64,000 bases of DNA, from NCBI GenBank assembly GCA_017798145.1, contig CP059069.1, forward strand, positions 1,349,226-1,413,225. Direction: 5' to 3'. Both the position numbers and the translations under genes were made by a program. Source of the DNA: Akkermansiaceae bacterium (GTDB lineage: Bacteria > Verrucomicrobiota > Verrucomicrobiia > Verrucomicrobiales > Akkermansiaceae). The notes under the pieces are model-generated. The model saw only the letters and a list, made by a program, of their open reading frames with translations. It was not told the origin of the DNA and did not search any database. Shown here one piece after another: positions 7,428 to 15,986 of this stretch; positions within the stretch are counted from its first letter, which is position 1; each line of letters starts with the position of its first letter.

Positions 7428-8249
7428 CTACTTGCCGGCAGGCTGGATGCGGCGCACTTCCTTGACTTTCAGGGGGTTATCAAGGGGATGCATCAGTGAG
7501 ATGGCGAGGGACTTCGCCTCCCCGGGCTTATCGAGGCCAGAGATGATGAAATTTTTCCCCAGCGGTGCCTGCATGATGACCGGTGCGGTGATGACCTCAC
7601 CGTCCAGCACAATGGCGATGCGGTCGAGGCTGGGGCGCATGTTTTGGGTGAAGGCGATCATCTTGTCGGTCCCGCTGGCGCTGAGGGTGATGTCAACGGC
7701 ATCCGGCTGGTGGGGAGAGAGCGAGGCGTTGGCAATGTCCTCAACGCCCAGCGCCTTGCGGCGGCTGATGAGGATGGGCGTTTCGCAATCGATGCCGTCC
7801 GCGTCCTTGCCCTTGAGCGTAGAGGCGCGGAAGCCCGGGACGATCTCGTCGCCGTCGTGGACGCGCTGGGCGAGGGTCACTCCGCCGGCGTTGGTTTCGT
7901 CGTTCCGAGGGCTCACTCCGTGAAGGCCGAGGGATGAGGGTTTTCCCAGTATGGCGGAGATTCGCGCGGCTTCCTCGGCATCCACACCGGGAACCATGAC
8001 CCGAAATCTGCCCACATCCTCGCGTGTCACCAGCACCTTGGCGAAGCCCATGTCTCCGAGGCGTCCCTCGACTGCCCGGATCGCCTGGTCAAGCTCCTGC
8101 TCGGCGATCGGCAATCTGTTGCCGTCGTCATCCACGCGTCCCTGAACGCTCAGCAGGAAAGAGTGGCCGCCATTTTCCGCGAGCTCATCCTCCGGAGAGG
8201 AACACGAGGAAATCACGCAGAGCATGACGCAGAGGAGGAGGTTTTTCAT
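7428..8249 (-). CDS. Lipoprotein with a detached SecD-type periplasmic (P1) domain
   Basis: From the ATG at 8249 the product begins MKNLLLCVMLCVISSCSSPE, a lipoprotein signal with lipobox ISSC, so it should be membrane-anchored outside the cytoplasm. The 273-residue protein has no further membrane segments. Residues about 45-95 (ELDQAIRAVEGRLGDMGF, then FRVMVPGV) and the C-terminal IAIVLDGEVITAPVI (about 205-219) with NFIISGL match the first periplasmic head region of SecD, the export-pulling subunit. SecD itself would add six membrane helices, which are absent. It starts 62 bases after oppF on the same strand. A longer start at 8366 would hide the signal peptide. Confidence 0.75.
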   Translation of the reverse strand: MKNLLLCVMLCVISSCSSPEDELAENGGHSFLLSVQGRVDDDGNRLPIAEQELDQAIRAVEGRLGDMGFAKVLVTREDVGRFRVMVPGVDAEEAARISAILGKPSSLGLHGVSPRNDETNAGGVTLAQRVHDGDEIVPGFRASTLKGKDADGIDCETPILISRRKALGVEDIANASLSPHQPDAVDITLSASGTDKMIAFTQNMRPSLDRIAIVLDGEVITAPVIMQAPLGKNFIISGLDKPGEAKSLAISLMHPLDNPLKVKEVRRIQPAGK

Positions 8250-8311
8250 CGGGATGAATGAGGATGCCTGGCGGCGGAGGCGCGTTCTCCAGAAAGCGAG
8301 ACGCCCGCGAT

Positions 8312-9352
8312 TTATGCTGTGCTCGCGCTCTGCAGAGCGCGGCTCCGAGCGGATATCATTTTCCAATCCTCCGGCTCCAGGCAGCAGGGATCTGCGGCGA
8401 CCCAGTGGCCGGGGGCGATCTCGCGGAGGGAGAGATCCATGCCTATCGTCTCATCGTACCGGGTGTGCTTGATGCGGTGTCCGAAGGCGCTGCCTGCGGG
8501 TGGGTCGATGGGTGATGGCACATCGCCTTCAAGGAGGATTTTTTTGCGCTTCACCTTGGGATCGGCGATGGGGACGGCGGAAAGAAGCGCCTTGGTGTAG
8601 GCATGCTTCGGATCGCGGTAGATGGTTTCCGAATCGGCAAGCTCGACGATTTTCCCGAGATACATGACGGCCACCCGGTCGCTGATGTGCTTTACGACGG
8701 AGAGGTCATGGGCGATGAAAAGGTAAGAGAGGCCAAATTCCTTCTGGAGATCGACGAGGAGGTTGAGGATCTGCGACTGGACGGAGACATCGAGGGCGGA
8801 AACCGGCTCATCGCATACCAACCACTTGGGCTTGAGCGCGAGGGCGCGAGCGATGCCGATGCGCTGGCGCTGGCCTCCGGAGAACTCGAAGGAATAGCGC
8901 TCTGCGGCGGCGCGGGAGAGGCCGACGGTGTCTAGCAGCTCATCGACCCATTTTTTCCGCTCCTGGCGGGTACCCATTTTGTGGATGCGGAAGGGCTCCT
9001 CGATGAGGGAGCGGACGCTCATCCTGGCATCTAAGGATTCGGAGGGATCCTGGAAGATCATCTGGAAATCCCGGCGCAGCGGGCGCAGGGCGCGCTGGCC
9101 GATCTGGGAGATATCCCTGCCTTCGAAATGGATGCTGCCGGAGGTGGGCCTCAGGAGGCGGACGAGTGCCTTGCCGAGGGTGGATTTCCCGCATCCCGAC
9201 TCGCCGACAAGGCCGAGGGTTTCACCGGCGGCGAGTTCGAGGGAAATGCCGTCCACGGCTTTCACGGCTCCCGTCTGGCGGAGCAGGAGGCCGCTGCGGA
9301 CGGGGAAATGCACGCGCAGGTCGTTGGCTTGCAGCATGGGGAAATCGCTCAT
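8312..9352 (-). CDS. oppF: Peptide ABC importer ATP-binding protein, OppF/DppF type
   Basis: This is the second ATPase of the peptide importer, 346 residues. Walker A is [12 protein letters not shown] (about 48-59), the Q-loop is MIFQDPSESLD, the ABC signature is EFSGGQRQRIGIARAL (about 155-170), and Walker B is LVCDEPVSALDVS. The usual C-terminal oligopeptide-transporter domain follows, ending in an atypical tail with GHWVAADPCC. The ATG at 9352 overlaps the oppD stop in an ATGA, so the two are translationally coupled. It is the last gene of the five-gene operon before the SecD-like lipoprotein. In the cell it would drive import with OppD. Confidence 0.92.
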   Translation of the reverse strand: MSDFPMLQANDLRVHFPVRSGLLLRQTGAVKAVDGISLELAAGETLGLVGESGCGKSTLGKALVRLLRPTSGSIHFEGRDISQIGQRALRPLRRDFQMIFQDPSESLDARMSVRSLIEEPFRIHKMGTRQERKKWVDELLDTVGLSRAAAERYSFEFSGGQRQRIGIARALALKPKWLVCDEPVSALDVSVQSQILNLLVDLQKEFGLSYLFIAHDLSVVKHISDRVAVMYLGKIVELADSETIYRDPKHAYTKALLSAVPIADPKVKRKKILLEGDVPSPIDPPAGSAFGHRIKHTRYDETIGMDLSLREIAPGHWVAADPCCLEPEDWKMISARSRALQSASTA

Positions 9353-10329
9353 AGGTCGGAACATTCCTTGCAGATTTCCAGCCGGTGCCCCGGCTGGACT
9401 TCCTTGAATTTCGGGCGCTCGCGGGTGGCCTCCATCTTGCGGCCGAGGCGCTGGCAGAAGCGGCAGCCATGGGTGAGATCCGCAAGGCCGGCGACGGTGC
9501 CGGGGATGGTCGGCAGGACGGATTTCGGCGGGGTGTCGAGGGTGGGGATGGAGCGCAGCAGGGCGCGGGTGTAGGCGTGGAGAGGGTTGCCGAAAAGCTC
9601 ATCGACCGGTGCGCTCTCGACCACGCGGCCGGCATACATGACCACGACCTCATCGCAGGTTTCCGCGATGACGCCAAGGTCGTGGGTGATGAGCATGACG
9701 GACATGTTCATCTCGCTCTGGAGGTTTCTGAGGAGATCGAGGATCTGCGCCTGGACGGTGACATCGAGGGCGGTTGTCGGCTCGTCGGCGATGACGAGAT
9801 CCGGGCGGCAAGCGAGGGCAAGGGCGATGACGACGCGCTGGCGCATCCCGCCGGAAAGGTGGTGCGGGTAGTCCATCATCCGTTTCTCCGGGGCGGGGAT
9901 ACGGAGCAGGGCCAGCATTTCCGTGGCTGCATCCCATGCATCTTTCTTGGACAGTTTCTTGTGGATGCGGAAAACCTCCGCGACCTGCCTGCCGATGCGG
10001 TGGACGGGGTTGAGGGCGGACATGGGCTCCTGGAATATGACGCCGATCTCGCCGCCGCGCACCTCGCGCATGCGCTTGTCGCTGGCGTGGAGGAGATCCT
10101 CGCCCTTGAAGTGGATCTCGCCGCCGAGGACTTTTCCGGAGGGCTGGGGAAGGAGCCGCATGATGGACATGGCGGTGACGCTTTTCCCGCAGCCGGACTC
10201 GCCGACGATGCCGACGGTCTTCCCGTAGGGGATATTGAAGGAAACCTGATCCACTGCGCGGAGCAGGCCGCGCTCGGTCTCGAAGGAAGTGATGAGGCGA
10301 TCCACCTCAAGCAGGTTTCCGGAACTCAT
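9349..10329 (-). CDS. oppD: Peptide ABC importer ATP-binding protein, OppD/DppD type
   Basis: This is the first ATPase of the peptide importer, 326 residues from the ATG at 10329. Walker A is [11 protein letters not shown], the Q-loop is [13 protein letters not shown], the signature is [16 protein letters not shown], and Walker B is [14 protein letters not shown], followed by [10 protein letters not shown]. The C-terminus carries four cysteines in GCRFCQ and EICKEC, matching the Cys-bearing end of OppD/DppD that can hold an iron-sulfur cluster. The start overlaps the oppA stop (ATGA) and the stop overlaps the oppF start. Extending the frame upstream would only read the oppA gene in another frame. 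Confidence 0.92.
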   Translation of the reverse strand: MSSGNLLEVDRLITSFETERGLLRAVDQVSFNIPYGKTVGIVGESGCGKSVTAMSIMRLLPQPSGKVLGGEIHFKGEDLLHASDKRMREVRGGEIGVIFQEPMSALNPVHRIGRQVAEVFRIHKKLSKKDAWDAATEMLALLRIPAPEKRMMDYPHHLSGGMRQRVVIALALACRPDLVIADEPTTALDVTVQAQILDLLRNLQSEMNMSVMLITHDLGVIAETCDEVVVMYAGRVVESAPVDELFGNPLHAYTRALLRSIPTLDTPPKSVLPTIPGTVAGLADLTHGCRFCQRLGRKMEATRERPKFKEVQPGHRLEICKECSDL

Positions 10330-12467
10330 TCGGGCACCTCCGTTTCCTCTGCGGGTTCTTCGGTAGGTCCGGGTTCTTGGTCGGAGACGCTGTACCGGTA
10401 GTCGTCGAAGATGCGGTTCACCTCGCCAAAGCTCTTGCCATCGCGCCGCGCCTCCAGGGTTTCCTTTTCCATGCCCTCGTCGATCCAATGAACGGCTGCC
10501 TCGAAGGGTTCGTAGAGGATGGGCGGGCAGAAACGGGTTTCCTCGCAATCCGGCCAGCGCACCCAGCGCCAGCAGCCCAGCCTCACGAAGTCCACCGTGT
10601 AACCCGGGACAAAAATCGCCTCATCGTGGATGATGTGCTGGAGCTTGACGGATGCATCGCGCAGCTCTTCCACGGTGCGGGCGTTGCGGACTTTCTCACA
10701 GAGAAGGTCGGTGTCGTCCCGTCCCCAGACAAAGAGATTGTTGGTCTGGGGCTTGATGTTGCCCCTTTCGTCGCGGGCGTTGGAGGAATGCATGAACTGG
10801 TGGTAATCCGGAACCGGCGGGGTGATCACCCAGCCGGTGAAATTCATCTCATACTGCTTTAGCATGGATTTCTTGTAATCCACCGTAGATTCGTTGGAGT
10901 CCAGCCGCAGGTCGAAGCCGCAGGCCTTCGCTTCCTCGCGCAGGATCGCGAACATGCTGTCATAGTCCGGCCTCGCCCGGTAGCTGACGGAAACGGATAG
11001 CTTTTTGCCATCCTGCCTCTCAAGGATGCCGTCGCGGCCGGTGCGGGTGAAACCGGCCTTGGCGAAAGCGGCCCGGGCGGCGGATACGGAATAGCGGGGA
11101 GCCTTGATCGTGGGATCGCTGAAGAGGAGGTAGCCCTGGTTGAAGGCATCGAGCCGCTTGTAATCGCCCCGGTGGATCACATCGATCACCTTCTGCCAGT
11201 TCATCGCATGCTGTATGCCTCTCCTTACGTCCAGGTCATCGAGGAGCGGCGCGGTGACATTCAGGTAGATCCCGATGGGCAGGGCGGGGTACTGGTTGTA
11301 GAAGGTGTATCGCTCGATGTAGCCGTTGAAGACCGGATCGACCTCGGATTTCTCGTACCAGTAGTTCGGGCGTGTGAGGTAAAAGGTGTCCAGCTCGCCG
11401 GCGCGGAAGAGCTCGAAGGCCTTCGACTCGTCGCGGACGACGACGTGGCGGATGCGGTCGGGGTTGAAACGGTGTTTGTAGTATTTCCTGTCCTTCGCCC
11501 ACCAGTCCTTTACGCGGGTCTGGGTGATGGAGACGCCTTTCACCACATCCTCCGGCAGCACCTCGTAGGCTCCGGTCGTAGGCGGGAAGACCCACTGGTA
11601 GCGCTCCGTGAAATCCGGGCCGTAGTCCTTGTAGAACCCGGGCTGGGAAGGCCTCAGGCCACCGGCGATGGCAGGAGCGTAAAGCTTCGCCTCAGGGAGC
11701 GAGATGGAAAGGGTGTGCTCGTCATAGACCACGAAGCCCGCGATCTCCTCTTTCCAATACTGCTTTGCATAGGGATTGACGATGTCGTCGGAGATCCGCA
11801 GGTAGGATTCGAAGATGTAATGGGCAGCCTTGACCGGAACGCCATCCGAGTAGCGCGCATCCGGGTCGATTCGGAAATACGCGGTCCGGCCGTCTGCGGA
11901 GACGGCCCATTGCCGGGCGATGCCGGGTATCATTTCCATGGTCTTCGGGTGCAGGCCGACGAGCGGCATGTCGATCTCGTCGTAGAGGGTGCCTCGGAAG
12001 CCGTTGTTCGAATTGTCCCCGAAAGGCCTGAGAGTGGGCGGGAAGGTGGGGATGAACATCCGCATGGTGCCGCCTTTTTTCGCCCTCGGATCGCCGATCT
12101 CCTCATGCTCCATGCCATCCTCCCAAGTGAGGTCTTGGGGGATTTCCGAAGGATCGCCGAAGCGGAAATAATCCCCCAGGCCGAGGCGAAACTCCCATTT
12201 TTCCTCCTCGCGTTTCAGGTTGATGAGTTTCCTCTCGATAGATTCGCGCGCTTCGCCCTCGGCGGTGAGCATGCCCCGCTCCGCATCGCGGATGCTCTCC
12301 GATGTTCGCTCCTGTTGCTCCAAGAGCCATGCCTTGATGTAGCGGTTGTATTGCGGGATGAAATCCTCGAAGCCGGAAGTCCGCACCGCCTTAACCTCAT
12401 CGCTGCCACAACCGGCCAAGGCGATGGCGGCTACGGCGATGGGAAGGATTTTGAGGGGCGATTTCAT
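10326..12467 (-). CDS. oppA: Peptide ABC importer substrate-binding lipoprotein with an N-terminal coiled-coil-like extension
   Basis: The 713-residue protein begins with a lipoprotein signal (IAVAAIALAGCGSDE, Cys about 20), so it is anchored outside the cytoplasmic membrane. Residues about 30-115 are charged and helical with heptad-like spacing, not part of the usual fold. The SBP_bac_5 domain follows: KKGGTMRMFIPTFPPTLRPF, VGLHPKTMEMIPGIARQW, DARYSDGVPVKAAHYIF, RRGIQHAMNWQKVI and YRARPDYDSM. Large size and pattern resemble YejA-like binding proteins. It starts in a TGATG overlap with oppC and ends in an ATGA overlap with oppD. It captures peptides or peptide-like compounds for the permease; the exact ligand is unknown. 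Confidence 0.9.
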   Translation of the reverse strand: MKSPLKILPIAVAAIALAGCGSDEVKAVRTSGFEDFIPQYNRYIKAWLLEQQERTSESIRDAERGMLTAEGEARESIERKLINLKREEEKWEFRLGLGDYFRFGDPSEIPQDLTWEDGMEHEEIGDPRAKKGGTMRMFIPTFPPTLRPFGDNSNNGFRGTLYDEIDMPLVGLHPKTMEMIPGIARQWAVSADGRTAYFRIDPDARYSDGVPVKAAHYIFESYLRISDDIVNPYAKQYWKEEIAGFVVYDEHTLSISLPEAKLYAPAIAGGLRPSQPGFYKDYGPDFTERYQWVFPPTTGAYEVLPEDVVKGVSITQTRVKDWWAKDRKYYKHRFNPDRIRHVVVRDESKAFELFRAGELDTFYLTRPNYWYEKSEVDPVFNGYIERYTFYNQYPALPIGIYLNVTAPLLDDLDVRRGIQHAMNWQKVIDVIHRGDYKRLDAFNQGYLLFSDPTIKAPRYSVSAARAAFAKAGFTRTGRDGILERQDGKKLSVSVSYRARPDYDSMFAILREEAKACGFDLRLDSNESTVDYKKSMLKQYEMNFTGWVITPPVPDYHQFMHSSNARDERGNIKPQTNNLFVWGRDDTDLLCEKVRNARTVEELRDASVKLQHIIHDEAIFVPGYTVDFVRLGCWRWVRWPDCEETRFCPPILYEPFEAAVHWIDEGMEKETLEARRDGKSFGEVNRIFDDYRYSVSDQEPGPTEEPAEETEVPE

Positions 12468-14053
12468 CAACGGTAATAGCTGAATTTTTTCGGGTCGTAT
12501 GCTTCCCGGACAGCCTCGCCGATGAAGGTGATGAGGACAAGCAGGCCTACGAGGACGAAGAAGGTGGAGGAGACGAGCCACGGGGCTGAGAGGTTGGAGA
12601 GCCCGTCGTTGAGAAGGCGCCCCCATGTGGCGTATTCCGGCGGGAGGCCGAAGCCGAGGTAATCCAGGGCGGTGAGGGAGAAAATCAGCGAGGACATGGT
12701 GAAGGGCACGAGCGTCACGATGATCGCGACGGTGTTGGGCAGGAGGTGGCGGAAAATGATGCGGGGGGTGCCTGCTCCGAGCACGCGGGTCGCGGCGATG
12801 TAGTCCCGTTCCTTGTCGCGATAGGCGGCGGTGCGCATCAGCGAGGTGATGCCCATCCAGCCGAAGAGCATCAGGATGGTGAGGATGACGGGCAGCCCCT
12901 TGAACTGCTCCGGCACCATGCTCGACAGGATGATGACGACGAACAGGAAGGGCATGTTGGAGAAAATCTCGATGACGCGGTCCATCACCAGGTCGAACCA
13001 CCCGCCGAGGTATCCCATGAGCATCCCGATGACGATGCCGACGAGATAGACGATGGGCAGGAAGATGAGGGCTGCCTTGAAATTCACCTGCAGGCCGCCG
13101 TAGAGGTAGGCCAGCACATCGTATCCCTGCGATGTGGTGCCCAGCCAGTTTTTCTCGGACTCGCCGAGGATGGGCGGGGAAGGATGGTATTTGAGCGCCC
13201 TGATCTCGCCGCTTTCGATGGCGAGGAAATCCTCCACCGTGCCCTCGCCGCTGAATTTCTCCTTCACCTTCTCACCTTTCGCATACTCCGCGGTATAGAC
13301 CCTCTCGCCAAGCGCATCCCAGCCGTCAACAGCTCCACTCAACTTGCCGTTGCGCATGGTATAGCGGAGGTGGAGGTCGCCTTTTTCGATGTCGTGGTAT
13401 CTCGCCGCAAGACCGAAGTATGGTTTCCTGCTACCGGTTTCGTGATGGACGCCCTGCTTCTCGACAAGCGCACGGGAGCGGGGCGGCAGGGTGTCATCGG
13501 TGGAGCCGAATGGGATGAGGGGCATGATGACACGACCCCCGGTTTGGTTTTTCCGGAAGTCTCTCTTCAGCTTGCGGTAGTTCACCGGGGCGTCTTCCAA
13601 CTCGCCACCGATGCCGAAATCGGAGCCCTTGTAGGGCTTGGGCGTGAAGGCGGGGAAAAACCATTTCCCCTCGTAGCGGACGGCCAGCGCCTCCTTGCCC
13701 ACCACCATCTGATCGAGCGATGCGAAACCGGCCAGGCCAAGCAGGATCAAAAGCGAGACGTATCCGCGCCTGATTTCCCGGAAACGCCTCGCCCTGCGCA
13801 AAGCCACCGGATTCGGCGGGCCGCCCGTGAAAGATTTCACAAGCATGAAGGAGCCCGCGCAGACCAGGATCGCGGAGCTGAGCCAGCCGAACCAGAGGAA
13901 CTCCCCCTTGCCGAGATCCCATTTTAGCAAGGGCACATCACGGCTGGACTCGAAGAACCAGCGGGCTGTGGGGAAGTCGATGCCGAACAGCTCCCCGAAG
14001 GCCGCAAGCAGCCCGAGCAGGAACATGAAGATGGCGATGGATCGCTTGCTCAT
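12467..14053 (-). CDS. oppC: Peptide ABC importer permease, OppC/YejE type, with a large insert
   Basis: This is the second membrane subunit, 528 residues against about 300-345 for OppC/YejE. Three N-terminal membrane segments (about 5-22, 50-72, 97-115) are followed by about 200 residues of non-membrane sequence (about 118-315). Then comes the standard BPD_transp domain: GTTSQGYDVLAYLYGG, several membrane segments, and the EAA loop DYIAATRVLGAGTPRIIFRH, ending PKKFSYYR. By the usual topology the insert lies outside the cytoplasm. Start and stop overlap oppB (ATGA) and oppA (TGATG). The operon order B-C-A-D-F and the large binding protein suggest a relative of the Yej importers. Confidence 0.88.
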   Translation of the reverse strand: MSKRSIAIFMFLLGLLAAFGELFGIDFPTARWFFESSRDVPLLKWDLGKGEFLWFGWLSSAILVCAGSFMLVKSFTGGPPNPVALRRARRFREIRRGYVSLLILLGLAGFASLDQMVVGKEALAVRYEGKWFFPAFTPKPYKGSDFGIGGELEDAPVNYRKLKRDFRKNQTGGRVIMPLIPFGSTDDTLPPRSRALVEKQGVHHETGSRKPYFGLAARYHDIEKGDLHLRYTMRNGKLSGAVDGWDALGERVYTAEYAKGEKVKEKFSGEGTVEDFLAIESGEIRALKYHPSPPILGESEKNWLGTTSQGYDVLAYLYGGLQVNFKAALIFLPIVYLVGIVIGMLMGYLGGWFDLVMDRVIEIFSNMPFLFVVIILSSMVPEQFKGLPVILTILMLFGWMGITSLMRTAAYRDKERDYIAATRVLGAGTPRIIFRHLLPNTVAIIVTLVPFTMSSLIFSLTALDYLGFGLPPEYATWGRLLNDGLSNLSAPWLVSSTFFVLVGLLVLITFIGEAVREAYDPKKFSYYR

Positions 14054-15396
14054 TTGAATTTGATCCTGGGGTCAACCATGGCGACAATCATGTCGGAGAG
14101 GATTTTTCCTAACAGCATCAGGAACGCGGCGATGGTCAGCGTGCCCATGATGACCGGCACGTCCCGAGCGACCACCGCCTGGTACTGGAGCAGCCCGAAG
14201 CCCTGGATGTCGAACACCGTCTCGACGAGGATGGAGCCGCCGATGAAAATCTCGATGAGGCTGCCCGCGCTTGTGGCGACCGGGATCATCGAGTTCCGGA
14301 ACGCATGGCCGAAGACCGCCTTGCGGAAGCTCACGCCCTTGGAAACGGCCGTGCGCACGTAATCGGCGGAGAGTTGGTCCATGAGGTTGTTTTTCGTGAG
14401 CATGGTCAGCATCGCGAAGGAGCCGACGAGGTAGCAGAGCAGCGGCAGCACGGTGTGGTGTGCGAGATCCCTGGCCTGCTCCCACGGCGGCATTTCCGAA
14501 AAACCGGGGCTGGTCAGGCCGAAGAGCGGGAAGAGGTTCATGCGGGCGCCAAGGTGGACCAGCAGGATCGCGCCGAGAGCGAAACCCGGGATCGAGTAGC
14601 CGATGAAGATCAGGATGGAGCTGGCGCTGTCGATGAAGGTGCGGTGTTTCAGGGCTTTCACGACCCCGAGCGGAAGGCAGACCGCGTAGGTGATGATGGC
14701 CGTGAGCAGGCCGAAGTAGAGGGCGACGGGGACGCGCTCCAGGATCATCGTCCAGACCGGATCGTTGTACACGGTCGATCTCCCGAGATCGCCCTGGAGG
14801 ATACCGCTGAATTCCGTCTTGAAAGCGACCACGCGAGGCGAGTAGCTGGGCACTTCCGCACCGGGCAGGCTGCGACGCAGAAACCTCTCCTGCCGCATGT
14901 TCTCGTCCTCGTAGCGCAACTTCCATCCATCCCCGAGGATGCTCATGCGGCTCAGCCGGTATTTCGCGGAAACAATCCCCTCCCCTTTTTTCCTGACCTC
15001 CACCAGCCGCCCGTCCCCGCGAAGAACCAAGGTCGCGGTGTTGTCCGGATCGTCGCCGCCGCCGCCGATCACATCGTCGCCCTGCTCTCCGAACTCGCCC
15101 TTGGAAAGCATCACCTCGCGGGGCAACGCGCCAAGCCACTGCAGATAGGCCACGGGCATGCTCTTATCGAGGCCGAACTGCTCCTCAAGCTCTTCCATCT
15201 GCTCCTCGCTCAGGCCGCCGCCGGACTCGCCGGAGGATTTTTTCCCACCGCCGCCATCCGCGCTTCCCGCCGCCTGCTGGAGCATCCTGTCCATGGGGCC
15301 GCCGGGGACGAAACGGGTGATCGCGAAGACCAGGAAGGTGATCCCCAGCAACGTGGGCGGGATCAGCAGGAATCTTCGTAGGAAATAGCTCTTCAC
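14050..15396 (-). CDS. oppB: Peptide ABC importer permease, OppB/YejB type, with a large insert
   Basis: This is the first membrane subunit and first gene of the operon, 448 residues against about 310-365 for OppB/YejB. It opens with the classic first segment FLRRFLLIPPTLLGITFLVF and FVPGGPMDRMLQQ. About 150 residues of extra sequence (about 45-200) come next, including a Gly/Ser-rich GGGGKKSSGESGGG stretch, LSEEQMEELEEQFGLD and GGGGDDPDN. The transport domain resumes at GDLGRSTVYNDPVWTMI and includes the EAA loop YVRTAVSKGVSFRKAVFGHAFRN. The stop overlaps the oppC start in an ATGA. The 53 bases upstream separate it from the cytochrome gene, which may share its promoter. Confidence 0.88.
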   Translation of the reverse strand: MKSYFLRRFLLIPPTLLGITFLVFAITRFVPGGPMDRMLQQAAGSADGGGGKKSSGESGGGLSEEQMEELEEQFGLDKSMPVAYLQWLGALPREVMLSKGEFGEQGDDVIGGGGDDPDNTATLVLRGDGRLVEVRKKGEGIVSAKYRLSRMSILGDGWKLRYEDENMRQERFLRRSLPGAEVPSYSPRVVAFKTEFSGILQGDLGRSTVYNDPVWTMILERVPVALYFGLLTAIITYAVCLPLGVVKALKHRTFIDSASSILIFIGYSIPGFALGAILLVHLGARMNLFPLFGLTSPGFSEMPPWEQARDLAHHTVLPLLCYLVGSFAMLTMLTKNNLMDQLSADYVRTAVSKGVSFRKAVFGHAFRNSMIPVATSAGSLIEIFIGGSILVETVFDIQGFGLLQYQAVVARDVPVIMGTLTIAAFLMLLGKILSDMIVAMVDPRIKFK

Positions 15397-15449
15397 TCGT
15401 CGGGGGCGACAGTTTCAACGTGCGGAGCGGCTTGGCAAGCCCGGTTGGC

Positions 15450-15824
15450 CTAAAATTCCTGGCCTTTGCTTTTCTTCACCGCCTTGACGTAGGCGAGCAC
15501 GGCCGTTTCGTCCGAGGAGGGCAAGCCGGCGTGGCCGATCATTTTCGGCATGGCGTCCTCCCAGTCCATGATATCGACATTCTCGGGGAGCGGGTATTCG
15601 TGGCACTGCCCGCAATTGAGCATGTAAACCACATGCCCGCGCTGGAGCTGGTCGAGGGATTTGCCGCTGGCCTTGGCCATCTTCGCATCCGGGTTCGGCA
15701 CTTCAGAAATGCCGCCGATCGAACCATCGTCGCCTCCAGGCATGTCGCCCATGCCCGCTCCTCCCGGAGCGCACCCTGCCAAGATCATGCAACCGAACGC
15801 AAAAGCCAGATCCAACCGTTTCAT
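15450..15824 (-). CDS. Mono-heme cytochrome c-like lipoprotein
   Basis: From the ATG at 15824 the 124-residue product starts MKRLDLAFAFGCMILAGCAP, a lipoprotein signal with Cys at about 18. A Gly-rich linker (GGAGMGDMPGGDDGSIGG) follows, then a small domain with one heme-binding motif CGQCH (about 71-75). DAMPKMIGHAGL supplies a possible Met ligand, and the end is VLAYVKAVKKSKGQEF, typical of the last helix of a c-type cytochrome. It would carry electrons at the outer face of the membrane. It lies 53 bases upstream of oppB, on the same strand, and starts divergently from the PEP-CTERM protease gene. Confidence 0.8.
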   Translation of the reverse strand: MKRLDLAFAFGCMILAGCAPGGAGMGDMPGGDDGSIGGISEVPNPDAKMAKASGKSLDQLQRGHVVYMLNCGQCHEYPLPENVDIMDWEDAMPKMIGHAGLPSSDETAVLAYVKAVKKSKGQEF

Positions 15825-15986
15825 CCGCGGCAGAATATCCATGCCCAGCGCAAGACACAACACCTAACGCATGATTCAAGCCATTCTTGACATTCCGGAA
15901 AAATTGCACACCTTGAGATCCTCCGCAATGAACCGGGTTTGGCAATCCGGGGAACTGTGGATCATGCTGAACCGAAACCAGCCGAC

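Noticed and set aside
11172..12476. Plus-strand open frame opposite oppA
   Set aside because: It is a shadow of the substrate-binding protein gene, with no start signal and no motifs.
15887..15915. TTGACA at 15887-15892 as a -35 element for the PEP-CTERM protease gene
   Set aside because: No acceptable -10 hexamer lies 16-18 bases downstream.
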